The position numbers and the translations under genes were made by a program. Positions 43,304 to 51,926 of a stretch of 57,228 nucleotides of DNA are shown in pieces (the stretch's first letter is position 1; every line of letters starts with the position of its first letter). Under the pieces are notes generated by a model. That model searched no databases. It had not been told where the DNA came from and was given only the letters and a program-made list of their open reading frames with translations. Source of the DNA: Streptomyces cellostaticus (lineage in GTDB: Bacteria; Actinomycetota; Actinomycetes; Streptomycetales; Streptomycetaceae); contig NZ_JALLIN010000049.1 of assembly GCF_023630175.1 (NCBI RefSeq), forward strand, positions 1 to 57,228, given 5' to 3'.

Positions 43304-44608
43304 TCAGGACGTCTGGTCGGGCTGAGCCGTCCAGACGACGAAGTTCGGATTGGGGACTGCGACGACATGGCTCGCAGGAGCAGCCGCGAGGGCACGGTCC
43401 ACTGCCTCTTGTGCGCTACTGGTGGCCCCCGTCACCCCCAGCGTGGCCACGACGTCGCACGGAAGGCCCGAGTGGACCAGATATGACGCGCGTGCTCCGG
43501 TGATGAGGGAGCGCAGAAAACGTGCTTTGCGCTCGGCGTGCTCCGAGCAGTCGGCACCGGTCAGCGCGGCGGCGAAGTCGGCGCCGCCCACGCCCTGTTC
43601 GCAAGCCGCGACCAGAACGACCGCTGTGCCGGCTCCGATCAGGTCGAGACCGGTGCGCCATGCCTTGCCCTCGGCCAGGTAGAGCGAGGAGTCGGTCGGG
43701 GCGCCGCCGGCGCCGAGGATCAAGACGTCGGCATTCTGCGGCAGGGCGACACCATAACGAGTGGCGAACCATGCGCATGCCTGCCGGTGGGCGGACACCG
43801 GCGGGCCCAGTTCCGCTCGGGCCACCTGCCCGCACGCGTGCAGCACGGCGTTGAGGACGTGGACAGAGCCGAGGAGACCGGCAGCCTCCTCCAAGAAGGC
43901 GCGGAAAGGGTTGCACCGCAACTCGCCCCGAAGTTCCAGGGGCTGCCGGGCATGGTCGTGCAAGGCCGCGATGGTCTTGGCGCCGGCCACTCCAGGGACC
44001 ACGCACTTCGCACCGCCCGAATAGCCGGCCTCGGCGTGGGCGGTGATCACCCCTACGCATAGCACGACGTCAGCCCGGGCCACGGTGGCGTTGATCAGGA
44101 CGGGTGTCCCACTGCTCGTTGTGCCCACTTCCACCAGGTCGTCGGCGTGAGCGTCGTGCGCGAGGACGCCGACCCGGCCGGTCAGACCGGCCCTTGCCAC
44201 TCCGGCCACCAGCCGTTCCAGACCGACTGGCTGGTGCAGACCGGTGGCCATCACGCACGTCAGCTCCACCAGCTCAGGACATGCTCGCAGCAGAGCACGC
44301 AGAAGCACGGGCAGCATCAGCTCCACGGGCGTCGGGCGTGTTCCGTCGGTCACGCATACGGCGATGCGCCGGGCCCTGCGCAGACGTCCGTCGCTGTCCA
44401 GTGCCGTCAACCCCGGCTCGACGGCGCGCTGTACCTCCTTGGAGGAGTCCGCCGCCGTGTGCCCTTCGGTGCAGCGGCCCAATGAGTCACTGGGACCGAC
44501 CACCTCGGTCGAGGCCGGCAGAAGCACAGTCTGTGCGCCGGCCCCAAACGGAAGTGCCACGGAGCACGTACCGGGAGACGGCTTGCGAACCGGTGACAGC
44601 ACTGTCAT
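43304..44608 (-). CDS. larA: LarA-family nickel-pincer (NPN) racemase/epimerase
   Basis: A 434-residue protein of the lactate racemase family. D-G-T-R-P-T-P is at 88-94, MATGLHQP has His125, and ITAHAEAGYSGGAKCVVPG has His191 and Lys201. His217 lies in ALHDHA. The spacings 125-191-201-217 match His108, His174, Lys184 and His200 of Lactobacillus LarA, where Lys and a His bind the Ni-NPN cofactor and two His act as acid/base. An intact Ni-NPN enzyme is therefore likely. The N-terminal 30 residues or so are extra. Family members act on many 2-hydroxy acids and sugar acids, so the substrate may be a cluster intermediate. ATGA overlap with the PHP gene. Confidence 0.88.
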   Translation of the reverse strand: MTVLSPVRKPSPGTCSVALPFGAGAQTVLLPASTEVVGPSDSLGRCTEGHTAADSSKEVQRAVEPGLTALDSDGRLRRARRIAVCVTDGTRPTPVELMLPVLLRALLRACPELVELTCVMATGLHQPVGLERLVAGVARAGLTGRVGVLAHDAHADDLVEVGTTSSGTPVLINATVARADVVLCVGVITAHAEAGYSGGAKCVVPGVAGAKTIAALHDHARQPLELRGELRCNPFRAFLEEAAGLLGSVHVLNAVLHACGQVARAELGPPVSAHRQACAWFATRYGVALPQNADVLILGAGGAPTDSSLYLAEGKAWRTGLDLIGAGTAVVLVAACEQGVGGADFAAALTGADCSEHAERKARFLRSLITGARASYLVHSGLPCDVVATLGVTGATSSAQEAVDRALAAAPASHVVAVPNPNFVVWTAQPDQTS

Positions 44609-45567
44609 ACCAGGGTCCCACTCTGTTTCGTCTCACTGCCGTTCCTCGGCATGAGGCGGGCCAGCCGGTCGAACTCGGCAGACGTCAGTCCGTACCGTCC
44701 CAACCAGCTCTTTCCGTTGCCGTGGAAGTCCGAGCCGCCTGAGCGCTCAAGACCGAGATCCGGGAGCAGAGCCACTAGCCGGGGATCGGCACCCGGACGC
44801 GGGTGATGGTAGGAGGCGACTTCGGCGCCGCGCAGGCCCAGCCGCCGGAACAGCCGCAGATCCCGTTCGAGCCGTGAACGGTCGCTGTCCTCATCGGGCA
44901 GACGCCACAGGGGATGCGCGAGGACTGGCAGGCAACCGGCCTCGACGGCCCGTTCGATCGTCTCCGCAGTAGGCAAGTACGTGTTCTCGTGGCTTCCCAA
45001 GATGGGGTCGCGCCGGTCCACTTCCCTCAGGGCGGCGCTGAGCAGTACCCGCGTGTCCTCCACACCGCGGTCCAGGAACGAGGCGAGGACGTTGCAGGTG
45101 TCGGTGCGGGAGAGAAGCCGCTTGTGCGGGTGGAGCTGCGAGCCGTCGGGCAGCCGGCCCCGCAGGACGGCGGGCAGGTCGGGTATTCCTCGGTGCTCTG
45201 TTCGCAGCACGTCGAGGGCCCGTCCGATGCGCTCGTTCTTGACTTGGTTCGGTCGGCTCGCGTATACGGCGAAGCCGGGATCCAGGCAGCCCGAGCCGTA
45301 GACGAGCACGTGGTAGCGCTCGCCTTCGTGCACCGTGCTCAGTTCCATGCCGGGGAAGGGCAGTGACACGCCGAGAGCCGCGGCACGACGCACAAGTGCC
45401 TTCGACCAGGTGACTGCTGAGTGGTCGGTGATGACCAGGACCCGTACGCCGCTTTCGGCCGCGGCCGCGATCAGTTGCTCCGGACCGAGTCGGCCGTCGC
45501 TGACCGATGTGTGGGTATGCAGGTCGACAGGCGCCACGGACCGCTCCTCAGCGATGGGCGTCAGCAC
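44605..45567 (-). CDS. PHP-domain metal-dependent phosphoesterase
   Basis: A protein of about 320 residues with the PHP metal-binding set: DLHTHTSVSDG, VLVITDHSAVTW, FPGMELST, VLAHPLW and RSGGSDFHG. These proteins hydrolyse phosphomonoesters or related bonds with a trinuclear metal site. GTG 45567 is preferred because AGGAGGAG precedes it; GTG 45600 overlaps the radical SAM stop (GTGA) but lacks a ribosome site. Between radical SAM and larA, it may remove a phosphate from an intermediate. Confidence 0.87.
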   Translation of the reverse strand: MLTPIAEERSVAPVDLHTHTSVSDGRLGPEQLIAAAAESGVRVLVITDHSAVTWSKALVRRAAALGVSLPFPGMELSTVHEGERYHVLVYGSGCLDPGFAVYASRPNQVKNERIGRALDVLRTEHRGIPDLPAVLRGRLPDGSQLHPHKRLLSRTDTCNVLASFLDRGVEDTRVLLSAALREVDRRDPILGSHENTYLPTAETIERAVEAGCLPVLAHPLWRLPDEDSDRSRLERDLRLFRRLGLRGAEVASYHHPRPGADPRLVALLPDLGLERSGGSDFHGNGKSWLGRYGLTSAEFDRLARLMPRNGSETKQSGTLV

Positions 45568-45596
45568 AGTCTCCTCCTGCCTCGAGGGTGGTTGAG

Positions 45597-46709
45597 TCAC
45601 AGGGCTGAGAGCAGGGGAAGCTCGCGGCGGATGGTGTCGCTCACCCGGGTCGCGTCATCGGCGAACAGATGGGACCGGGGGTCGATCCAACTCGTGTAAG
45701 CCACACCGTCGGGCATGACGTTTATGCGGCGGATCTTGGAATCCGGATCCTCTTCCTCGCTTGACTCGTCGATGTCCACGGTGACGTCGTCGCCGAGCTG
45801 AAAAACATGCACGTGGGAGTCTGATTTGTGCTGAGTGTATGTTTCCTGGACGCCGTCTAGCATCCCGAATTCCCTGACCAGCGGCTCGATCGGAATGTAC
45901 TCTGCCTCGTTGTAGTCCGAATACGCTGTCCCCTTCTGGAAAGGCTCCGGGATCTGTGAGCAGGATCTGAAGATGAACTTCTTGATGCCGAGCGAGACAC
46001 CCCATTCGATGTACTCGAGGATATCCTTCAGCTTGTGTACGCCCTCCGAACTGAGAACACAGCTGAGCCGCGGCGTGAACCGGTCCGAGGCATGGCTCGC
46101 CACCCAGCGCACGTCGTCCTCGCTCATCCCGCCCCAGCGGCCTTTGATCCGCATGATGTGCCGGTTCGTCGTGGTCTCGTGGTGCGCGATGCTGAGGCTC
46201 GCTCCGGTCAGGCCGGACGCAATCAACACAGGGAGCAGCTCGCGGTGCCCGTGCGGCGTCTCAACGGTCTTGGCGAGGCCGAACCCGTTCGTGTGGAGCC
46301 TGGCACGATGAAAGCGCGGTGCCACGGCGCTGACCAGTCGCGCCAATTTGGCGGGGTTGGCCGTCGGTTCGCCACCGGTGAAGGCGACTTTCCGTACACC
46401 GGCAAGCTCGGCAAAGTCGATGACTCGCCCCAGATCCGGGTTCATCTCCAGGAAGGGTCCGTTGGGAGTGAAGGTGATCTCGTTCGAGCAGAACTTGCAG
46501 GCGGCGTTGCAAGACGCCGTGGTCACCAGCGTCAATATGGCGCGATGGCTGAACAGGTATTCCGTACCGTCGAAATGCAGAACATTACAGTTCTGGTACC
46601 GGCGGCCGTTGTATTCCTCCATTTCGGGCCCGATCCTCCGGACCACGCACCGGGTCGGGTCCTCGAGGGTGGGTCGGTCTGCCAGGGATATTTCCGGGGA
46701 AACGGTCAC
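45597..46709 (-). CDS. Radical SAM enzyme
   Basis: A protein of about 370 residues with the cluster motif CNAACKFCSNE (C-x-x-x-C-x-x-C) and the SAM-binding G-G-E motif in VAFTGGEPTANP, as in MoaA-like enzymes. No SPASM-type C-terminal cysteine array is seen; the C-terminal part is acidic (SSEEEDPDSK). The GTG with AAGGAGA upstream is chosen over an open frame to 46895 that reads through the palindrome. It is the first gene of the seven-gene minus-strand operon and could perform a C-C bond, epimerisation or rearrangement step. Confidence 0.88.
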   Translation of the reverse strand: MTVSPEISLADRPTLEDPTRCVVRRIGPEMEEYNGRRYQNCNVLHFDGTEYLFSHRAILTLVTTASCNAACKFCSNEITFTPNGPFLEMNPDLGRVIDFAELAGVRKVAFTGGEPTANPAKLARLVSAVAPRFHRARLHTNGFGLAKTVETPHGHRELLPVLIASGLTGASLSIAHHETTTNRHIMRIKGRWGGMSEDDVRWVASHASDRFTPRLSCVLSSEGVHKLKDILEYIEWGVSLGIKKFIFRSCSQIPEPFQKGTAYSDYNEAEYIPIEPLVREFGMLDGVQETYTQHKSDSHVHVFQLGDDVTVDIDESSEEEDPDSKIRRINVMPDGVAYTSWIDPRSHLFADDATRVSDTIRRELPLLSAL

Positions 46710-46840
46710 GAGGTCTCCTTGACGAGACGGCACACACGGTTTTTCGATCAAAGGCCGTGTGATCAGCGTCGCAACGCAAGGTGACCGGAGTCCAGAGTCG
46801 CGGGTATTCAGGAAAATGCATGGCAGGAAGAGGAAAGACG

Positions 46841-46888
46841 TCGATCGGGGGTGTCTGTCACTGCGCAGTGACAGACACCCCCGATCGA
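46841..46888. terminator. Perfect 48-bp palindrome between radical SAM and ileS
   Basis: A 24-base left arm beginning TCGATCGGGGGTGTCTGTCA is followed directly by its exact inverted copy, with no loop. It lies 38 bp after the ileS stop and about 130 bp upstream of the radical SAM start. It is a strong candidate terminator for ileS, or a boundary insulating the cluster operon. Perfect palindromes this long are uncommon. Confidence 0.65.
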
Positions 46889-46926
46889 CTGGCACCGTGG
46901 ACGGGGCGTGGGCGAGGGCGGGAGGG

Positions 46927-49900
46927 CTACGCCTTGCGCAGGCGGAACGTCAGGGTCAGGGACTCGTCCGTGAACGGGTCGCCGTAGCTGTCGTCCGCCT
47001 CGCCCTGGGCGAATTCCGGGGCGAGGACCTCGTCGGCGATCAGCTCCGCGTGTTCGGTCAGGGCCGTGACGACCGCCGTGTCCGTGGAGGTCCAGCGCAG
47101 GGTGATCCGGTCGGCGACGTTGAGGCCGCTGTTCTTGCGGGCCTCCTGGATCAGCCGGATCGCGTCACGGGCCAGGCCCGCCTGCCGCAGCGCCTCGGTG
47201 ATCTCCAGGTCCAGGGCGACCGTCACGCCCGAGTCGGACGCCACCGACCAGCCCTCGCGCGGGGTCTCCGTGATGATCACCTCGTCCGGGGCGAGGGCGA
47301 CCGTCTCCCCGTCGACCTCGACCGACGCCGTGCCCTCGCGCAGGGCCAGGGACAGCGCCGCCGCGTCCGCGTTCGCGATGGCCTTCGCCACGTCCTGGAC
47401 ACGCTTGCCGAAGCGCTTGCCCAGGGCGCGGAAGTTGGCTTTCGCGGTCGTGCCGACCAGGCTGCCGCCGACCTCGCTCAGCGACGCGAGCGACTCGACG
47501 TTCAGCTCCTCCGTGATCTGCGTGTGCAGTTCGCGCTCAAGGGACTCGAAGCCTGTCGCCGCGATCAGCGCGCGCTTCAGCGGCTGGCGGGTCTTGACAC
47601 CCGACTCCGCGCGCGTGGCACGGCCCAGCTCCACCAGGCGGCGCACCAGCACCATCTGCTTCGACAGCTCCGGGTCGATCGCGCCGAGGTCCGCCTGCGG
47701 CCAGGAGGCCAGGTGCACCGACTTCGGGGCGCCCGGGGTCACCGGCACGACCAGGTCCTGCCACACTCGCTCGGTGATGAACGGGGTGATCGGGGCCATC
47801 AGCTTCGTGACCGTCTCCAGGACCTCGTGCAGCGTGCGCAGCGCCGCCTTGTCGCCCTGCCAGAAGCGGCGCCGGGAGCGGCGGACGTACCAGTTGGACA
47901 GGTCGTCGACGAACGCGGACAGCAGCTTGCCGGCGCGCTGGGTGTCGTACGCCTCCAGCGCCTGCGTCACCTGGTCGGTGAGCGCGTGCAGCTCGGACAG
48001 CAGCCAGCGGTCCAGCAGCGGGCGCTCGGCCGGGGCCGGATCGGCCTCGGACGGCGCCCAGTTCGACGTACGGGCGTACAGCGCCTGGAAGGCCACCGTG
48101 TTCCAGTACGTGAGGAGCACCTTGCGGACGACCTCCTGGATGGTGCCGTGGCCGACGCGACGGGCCGCCCAGGGGGAGCCGCCGGCCGCCATGAACCAGC
48201 GCACCGCGTCCGCGCCGTGCTGGTCCATGAGCGGGATCGGCTGCAGGATGTTGCCCAGGTGCTTGGACATCTTCTGGCCGTCCTCGGCGAGGATGTGGCC
48301 GAGGCACACCACGTTCTCGTACGACGACTTGTCGAAGACCAGCGTGCCGACCGCCATCAGCGTGTAGAACCAGCCGCGGGTCTGGTCGATGGCCTCGCTG
48401 ATGAACTGCGCCGGATAGTGCGACTCGAAGTGAGTCTTATTGCGGTGTGGGTAGCCCCACTGTGCGAACGGCATCGAACCGGCGTCGTACCAGGCGTCGA
48501 TGACCTCCGGTACGCGCGTGGCCTTCTTCGCGCACCGCGGGCAGTCGAAGGTGACGTCGTCGATGTACGGGCGGTGCGGGTCGAGGCCGGACTGGTCGGT
48601 GCCGGTGAGCTCGGTCAGCTCGGTGCGGGAGCCGACGCAGGTGAGGTGGTCGTCCTCGCAGCGCCAGATCGGCAGCGGGGTGCCCCAGTAGCGGTTGCGG
48701 GAAAGGGCCCAGTCGATGTTGTTGTTCAGCCAGTCGCCGTAGCGGCCGTGCTTGACCGTGTCCGGGTACCAGTTGGTCTTCTCGTTCTCCTGGATCAGGC
48801 GCTCCTTGATCGCCGTGGTGCGGATGTACCAGGACGGCTGTGCGTAGTAGAGGAGCGCGGTGTGGCAGCGCCAGCAGTGCGGGTAGCTGTGTTCGTAGGG
48901 GATGTTCTTGAAGAGCCGGCCGCGCTGCTGGAGGTCTTCCGTGAGCTTTTCGTCGGCCTTCTTGAAGAAGACGCCGCCGACGAGCGGGACGTCCTCCTCG
49001 AAGGTGCCGTCCGGGCGGACCGGGTTGACCACGGGCAGGCCGTAGGAGCGGCAGACCTTGAGGTCGTCCTCACCGAACGCGGGGGACTGGTGGACCAGGC
49101 CCGTACCGTCCTCGGTGGTCACGTACTCGGCGTTCACCACGTAGTGCGCCGGCTCCGGGAACTCGACGAGTTCGAAGGGGCGGCGGTACGTCCAGCGCTC
49201 CATCTCGGCGCCGGTGAAGGTCTGGCCGGTGGTCTCCCAGCCCTCGCCGAGCGCCTTGGCGACGAGCGGCTCGGCGACGACGATCTTCTCCTGGCCGTCG
49301 GTGGCGACGACGTAGGTGACCTCGGGGTGCGCGGCGACCGCGGTGTTGGACACCAGGGTCCAGGGGGTCGTCGTCCACACCAGGAGGGCGGCCTCGCCGG
49401 CCAGCGGGCCGGAGGTGAGCGGGAAGCGGACGTACACGGACGGGTCCACGACCGTCTCGTAGCCCTGCGCCAGCTCGTGGTCGGACAGGCCGGTGCCGCA
49501 GCGCGGGCACCAGGGGGCGACCCGGTGGTCCTGGACCAGCAGGCCCTTGCCGAAGATCTCCTTCAGCGACCACCAGACGGACTCGATGTACTCGGGGTCC
49601 ATCGTCCGGTACGGGTCCTGGAGGTCGGCCCAGTAGCCCATGCGGGTGGTGAGCTCTTCGAAGGCGTCCGTGTGGCGGGTCACCGACTCGCGGCACTTGG
49701 CGTTGAACTCGGCGATGCCGTACGCCTCGATGTCCTGCTTGCCGGAGAAGCCGAGCTCCTTCTCGACGGCCAGCTCCACCGGGAGTCCGTGGCAGTCCCA
49801 GCCGGCCTTGCGGGCCACGTGGTAGCCGCGCATGGTGCGGAAGCGCGGGAAGACGTCCTTGAAGACGCGCGCTTCGATGTGGTGGGCGCCGGGCATGCCG

Positions 49901-50064
49901 TTCGCGGTGGGCGGGCCCTCGTAGAACACCCACTCGGGGCGTCCCTCGGACTGTTCCAGGCTCTTGGCGAAGATCTTCTGCTCGCGCCAGAAGTCGAGCA
50001 CGGCGTGCTCAAGCGCGGGCAGGTCGACCTGGGCGGGCACCTGGCGGTACGTCGGCGCTGTCAT
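46927..50064 (-). CDS. ileS: Isoleucyl-tRNA synthetase
   Basis: A 1045-residue class I synthetase: HIGH motif region PPTANGMPGAHH, KMSKS as GQKMSKHLGN, editing-domain segments such as LLVWTTTPWTLVSNTA, and the D-W-x-x-S-R-N-R-Y-W-G-T-P motif. Length and composition match the longer actinobacterial IleRS. ATG 50064 follows GGAGG, which is folded into a T-box hairpin. It charges tRNA-Ile in the cytosol. It may be the housekeeping enzyme at the cluster edge. However, the usual Streptomyces neighbours (divIVA, dksA/traR, lspA) are absent, so a resistant second copy protecting against an IleRS-targeting product is possible. Confidence 0.93.
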   Translation of the reverse strand: MTAPTYRQVPAQVDLPALEHAVLDFWREQKIFAKSLEQSEGRPEWVFYEGPPTANGMPGAHHIEARVFKDVFPRFRTMRGYHVARKAGWDCHGLPVELAVEKELGFSGKQDIEAYGIAEFNAKCRESVTRHTDAFEELTTRMGYWADLQDPYRTMDPEYIESVWWSLKEIFGKGLLVQDHRVAPWCPRCGTGLSDHELAQGYETVVDPSVYVRFPLTSGPLAGEAALLVWTTTPWTLVSNTAVAAHPEVTYVVATDGQEKIVVAEPLVAKALGEGWETTGQTFTGAEMERWTYRRPFELVEFPEPAHYVVNAEYVTTEDGTGLVHQSPAFGEDDLKVCRSYGLPVVNPVRPDGTFEEDVPLVGGVFFKKADEKLTEDLQQRGRLFKNIPYEHSYPHCWRCHTALLYYAQPSWYIRTTAIKERLIQENEKTNWYPDTVKHGRYGDWLNNNIDWALSRNRYWGTPLPIWRCEDDHLTCVGSRTELTELTGTDQSGLDPHRPYIDDVTFDCPRCAKKATRVPEVIDAWYDAGSMPFAQWGYPHRNKTHFESHYPAQFISEAIDQTRGWFYTLMAVGTLVFDKSSYENVVCLGHILAEDGQKMSKHLGNILQPIPLMDQHGADAVRWFMAAGGSPWAARRVGHGTIQEVVRKVLLTYWNTVAFQALYARTSNWAPSEADPAPAERPLLDRWLLSELHALTDQVTQALEAYDTQRAGKLLSAFVDDLSNWYVRRSRRRFWQGDKAALRTLHEVLETVTKLMAPITPFITERVWQDLVVPVTPGAPKSVHLASWPQADLGAIDPELSKQMVLVRRLVELGRATRAESGVKTRQPLKRALIAATGFESLERELHTQITEELNVESLASLSEVGGSLVGTTAKANFRALGKRFGKRVQDVAKAIANADAAALSLALREGTASVEVDGETVALAPDEVIITETPREGWSVASDSGVTVALDLEITEALRQAGLARDAIRLIQEARKNSGLNVADRITLRWTSTDTAVVTALTEHAELIADEVLAPEFAQGEADDSYGDPFTDESLTLTFRLRKA

Positions 50065-50074
50065 CTGCGAGCAT

Positions 50075-50395
50075 CCTCCAACGGACTTGCTGCATTCCGT
50101 CGGAGGGACGAGAGCCATGTCTTTCCTTACGCCGCTTTCGGCGCGCTCCCGCGGTACCACCCTCCTTGGCCCGCCGACGCATGGTGCCTCGGTGAGCCCC
50201 CTCATTGGGGTCGCGATGCCGGTTCTACTGGCCGCGGTGGGTTGCCTGCGGCTTTCTTCCGGCGGCTCCGGGGTGATCTTCACGTCGCGCGTGCCCCCGG
50301 GCTCACACCGTCCCCGGGTCGCTCTGGGCTGCGTACGCCGCTACTCGTCCCCATCCACGCTTCTCGCTTCGCCCAGTGTAGAGGCAGGAGTCGAT
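50075..50395 (-). promoter_or_regulatory. Translational T-box riboswitch of ileS
   Basis: On the minus strand the leader contains the T-box sequence GGGTGGTACCGCGGG (complement near 50149-50163). Upstream is a long stem region with an ATC specifier candidate in GAAGATCACCCC. Just before the start codon, a hairpin (50075-50106) pairs CCTCCgACGGA with TCCGTtGGAGG and so hides the Shine-Dalgarno. No poly-U terminator is present, so control is translational, as in actinobacterial ileS leaders. Uncharged tRNA-Ile would open the site. Confidence 0.85.
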
Positions 50396-50621
50396 GCACG
50401 CGTCGATTTTCTGTCACTGATGGGGAGTTGGCTCCGACGGCAATGGGTAGACTGCGCGCCGAGCGGACTTACTTCTGCGCTCCAGCGGCCCGGGCCACAT
50501 CTTCGTCGCACCGGCCGCTCACTGCGTGTGACGCTGCGCCACCCCGTGCATCACAGGGGAAAAGGCCGAACGGGAAGCGAACGCGAAACTGTCCTGACGA
50601 CTTCCACCTGAGGGGAACGCC

Positions 50622-51350
50622 TTGACGAACGTCGAGTCGAATGGTGCCGCCCGTCCGGCCGTACCTGTCATCGCGCTGGTCGGTCCGCCAGCCGCCGGAA
50701 AGAGCACGGCGATGCGTGCGGTCTTCGCGGCGCGACCGGGGCTTGTGCACTTTGCCGTCCGGGTCTTCTTCGGACGGCAGGCCGCAGCGGGAACTCTCCT
50801 GGGACTGCGCGCGAAGGAGTATGCTGCGCAGGCCCGTTGGCTGCCCGACGAGTTCGTGGGTGAGGGGCTGACCGCATTCCTCGAGGCGGAACTTCCCGAC
50901 GCCGAGGGCGTCGTGCTCGAGGGATTTCCCCGCAACGCGGACCAGGCGCGGGTCCTCGACCGTGTGCTTGCCGGATTCGGCCTTGAACTGGCCCGTTTCG
51001 TATACATGGACGTGCCGGACGAGGTCGCGACGGCGCGCGTGGGGCAGCGCCGAGTCTGTCAGCGGTGTGAGACGTTCGTGGAGAACGGGATCCCCGTGCC
51101 GGACGCTGTCTGCCCGCGGTGCGGGGGCCCCGTGGTGCTGCGCCGGGACGACGCGCCCGAGGTCTTCCGGGAGAGGTTGCGGCACCACCGCGAGAGTGTG
51201 CGGGAGCTGCTCGCCCACTACGCGACTCGTGACCTGGTGATGCGCGTCGACGGTACAGGGACCCCCGAGGTGGTGGCGCATGCGCTGTGCGATGCGATGC
51301 TGCCCGGGGCGCTGGTGGAGGCCGGCGACACGGCGCCTCGAGGCGAGTGA
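50622..51350 (+). CDS. Adenylate kinase-like nucleoside monophosphate kinase with zinc LID
   Basis: A 242-residue P-loop kinase: GPPAAGKST (Walker A), the substrate-binding VVLEGFPRNADQAR, and a LID with four cysteines (CQRC and CPRC) as in zinc-bearing adenylate kinases. A TTG start with GAGGGGAA is the best-placed. It is divergent from ileS and is probably not the primary adk, which normally sits beside secY. A paralogue with altered nucleotide choice is possible. Whether it belongs to the cluster is unclear. Confidence 0.8.
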   Translation: MTNVESNGAARPAVPVIALVGPPAAGKSTAMRAVFAARPGLVHFAVRVFFGRQAAAGTLLGLRAKEYAAQARWLPDEFVGEGLTAFLEAELPDAEGVVLEGFPRNADQARVLDRVLAGFGLELARFVYMDVPDEVATARVGQRRVCQRCETFVENGIPVPDAVCPRCGGPVVLRRDDAPEVFRERLRHHRESVRELLAHYATRDLVMRVDGTGTPEVVAHALCDAMLPGALVEAGDTAPRGE

Positions 51351-51375
51351 TCGTGACGGCCGGATGAGCAGTGGC

Positions 51376-51410
51376 CCTTGACCGTGCCCGAGTGGCGGGC
51401 ACGGTCAAGG
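51376..51410. terminator. Intrinsic terminator
   Basis: A perfect 15-bp stem, CCTTGACCGTGCCCG and its complement around an AGTGG loop, lies 26 bp after the kinase stop. The following GTTTCT is only weakly T-rich. It also faces the ABC remnant on the other strand, so it may act in both directions. Confidence 0.75.
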
Positions 51411-51415
51411 GTTTC

Positions 51416-51745
51416 TCAGCGGGGTCCGGGTGCGCCGTATGCCGCCCCCTGCGCGGTGAAGAGCCGTGAGCGCAGGCTGTTCACGGCCAGTGGTTCCGTA
51501 TGGCTGCCCTGTCCGGTGATGCGGCCTTCCTCCGGGACGACGACGTGGTCGACCATGTGCACCGTGGAGAACCGGTGGGACATCAGCACGGTGATCGGGC
51601 CGAGGTGTGCGGAGACGTCGCGAGTCCGGGCCGGGAACCGGTCGAAGTGATCGTGCTCGGCCTGCGGGTCCAGCGCCGAGGTCGGCTCGTCCAGGACCAG
51701 CGGCGGGGGAGCCCTGCGCAACAGGCCCTTCACCGGGGCCAGTGA
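51416..51745 (-). pseudogene. 3' fragment of an ABC exporter ATPase gene
   Basis: The minus-strand frame ends with an exporter NBD tail: PPLVLDEPTSALDPQAEHDH (Walker B and D-loop), TVLMSHRFSTVHMVDHVVV (H-loop) and a G-S-H-x-E-x-L-like end. Walker A, Q-loop, the signature motif and the membrane domain are missing. The sequence before it is unrelated. It is a truncated relic. Confidence 0.7.
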
Positions 51746-51926
51746 ACCCGGCTTGCCCCGGTCCACAGGGCTCGGCCCTGTGTTCAGCCCAGACGTGGGC
51801 GGTGACGAGGGCGACGCGGGTGACATCGACCGGGCCGGCTCCATCCTGGCGCGGCAGGACCGATGACGGTTTGGCTTATGAGGGGGCTGGGCTTGCGCAC
51901 CGGCTGGGTTCACGATGCGGCTTGAT

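Noticed and set aside
45597..46895. Radical SAM start at 46895
   Set aside because: The extra 62 codons read through the perfect palindrome and have no family similarity; the GTG with AAGGAGA near 46709 fits better.
46759..50625. 1288-codon plus-strand open frame opposite ileS
   Set aside because: It is exactly antisense to a clear IleRS, has low-complexity composition and matches no domain; a typical high-GC shadow.
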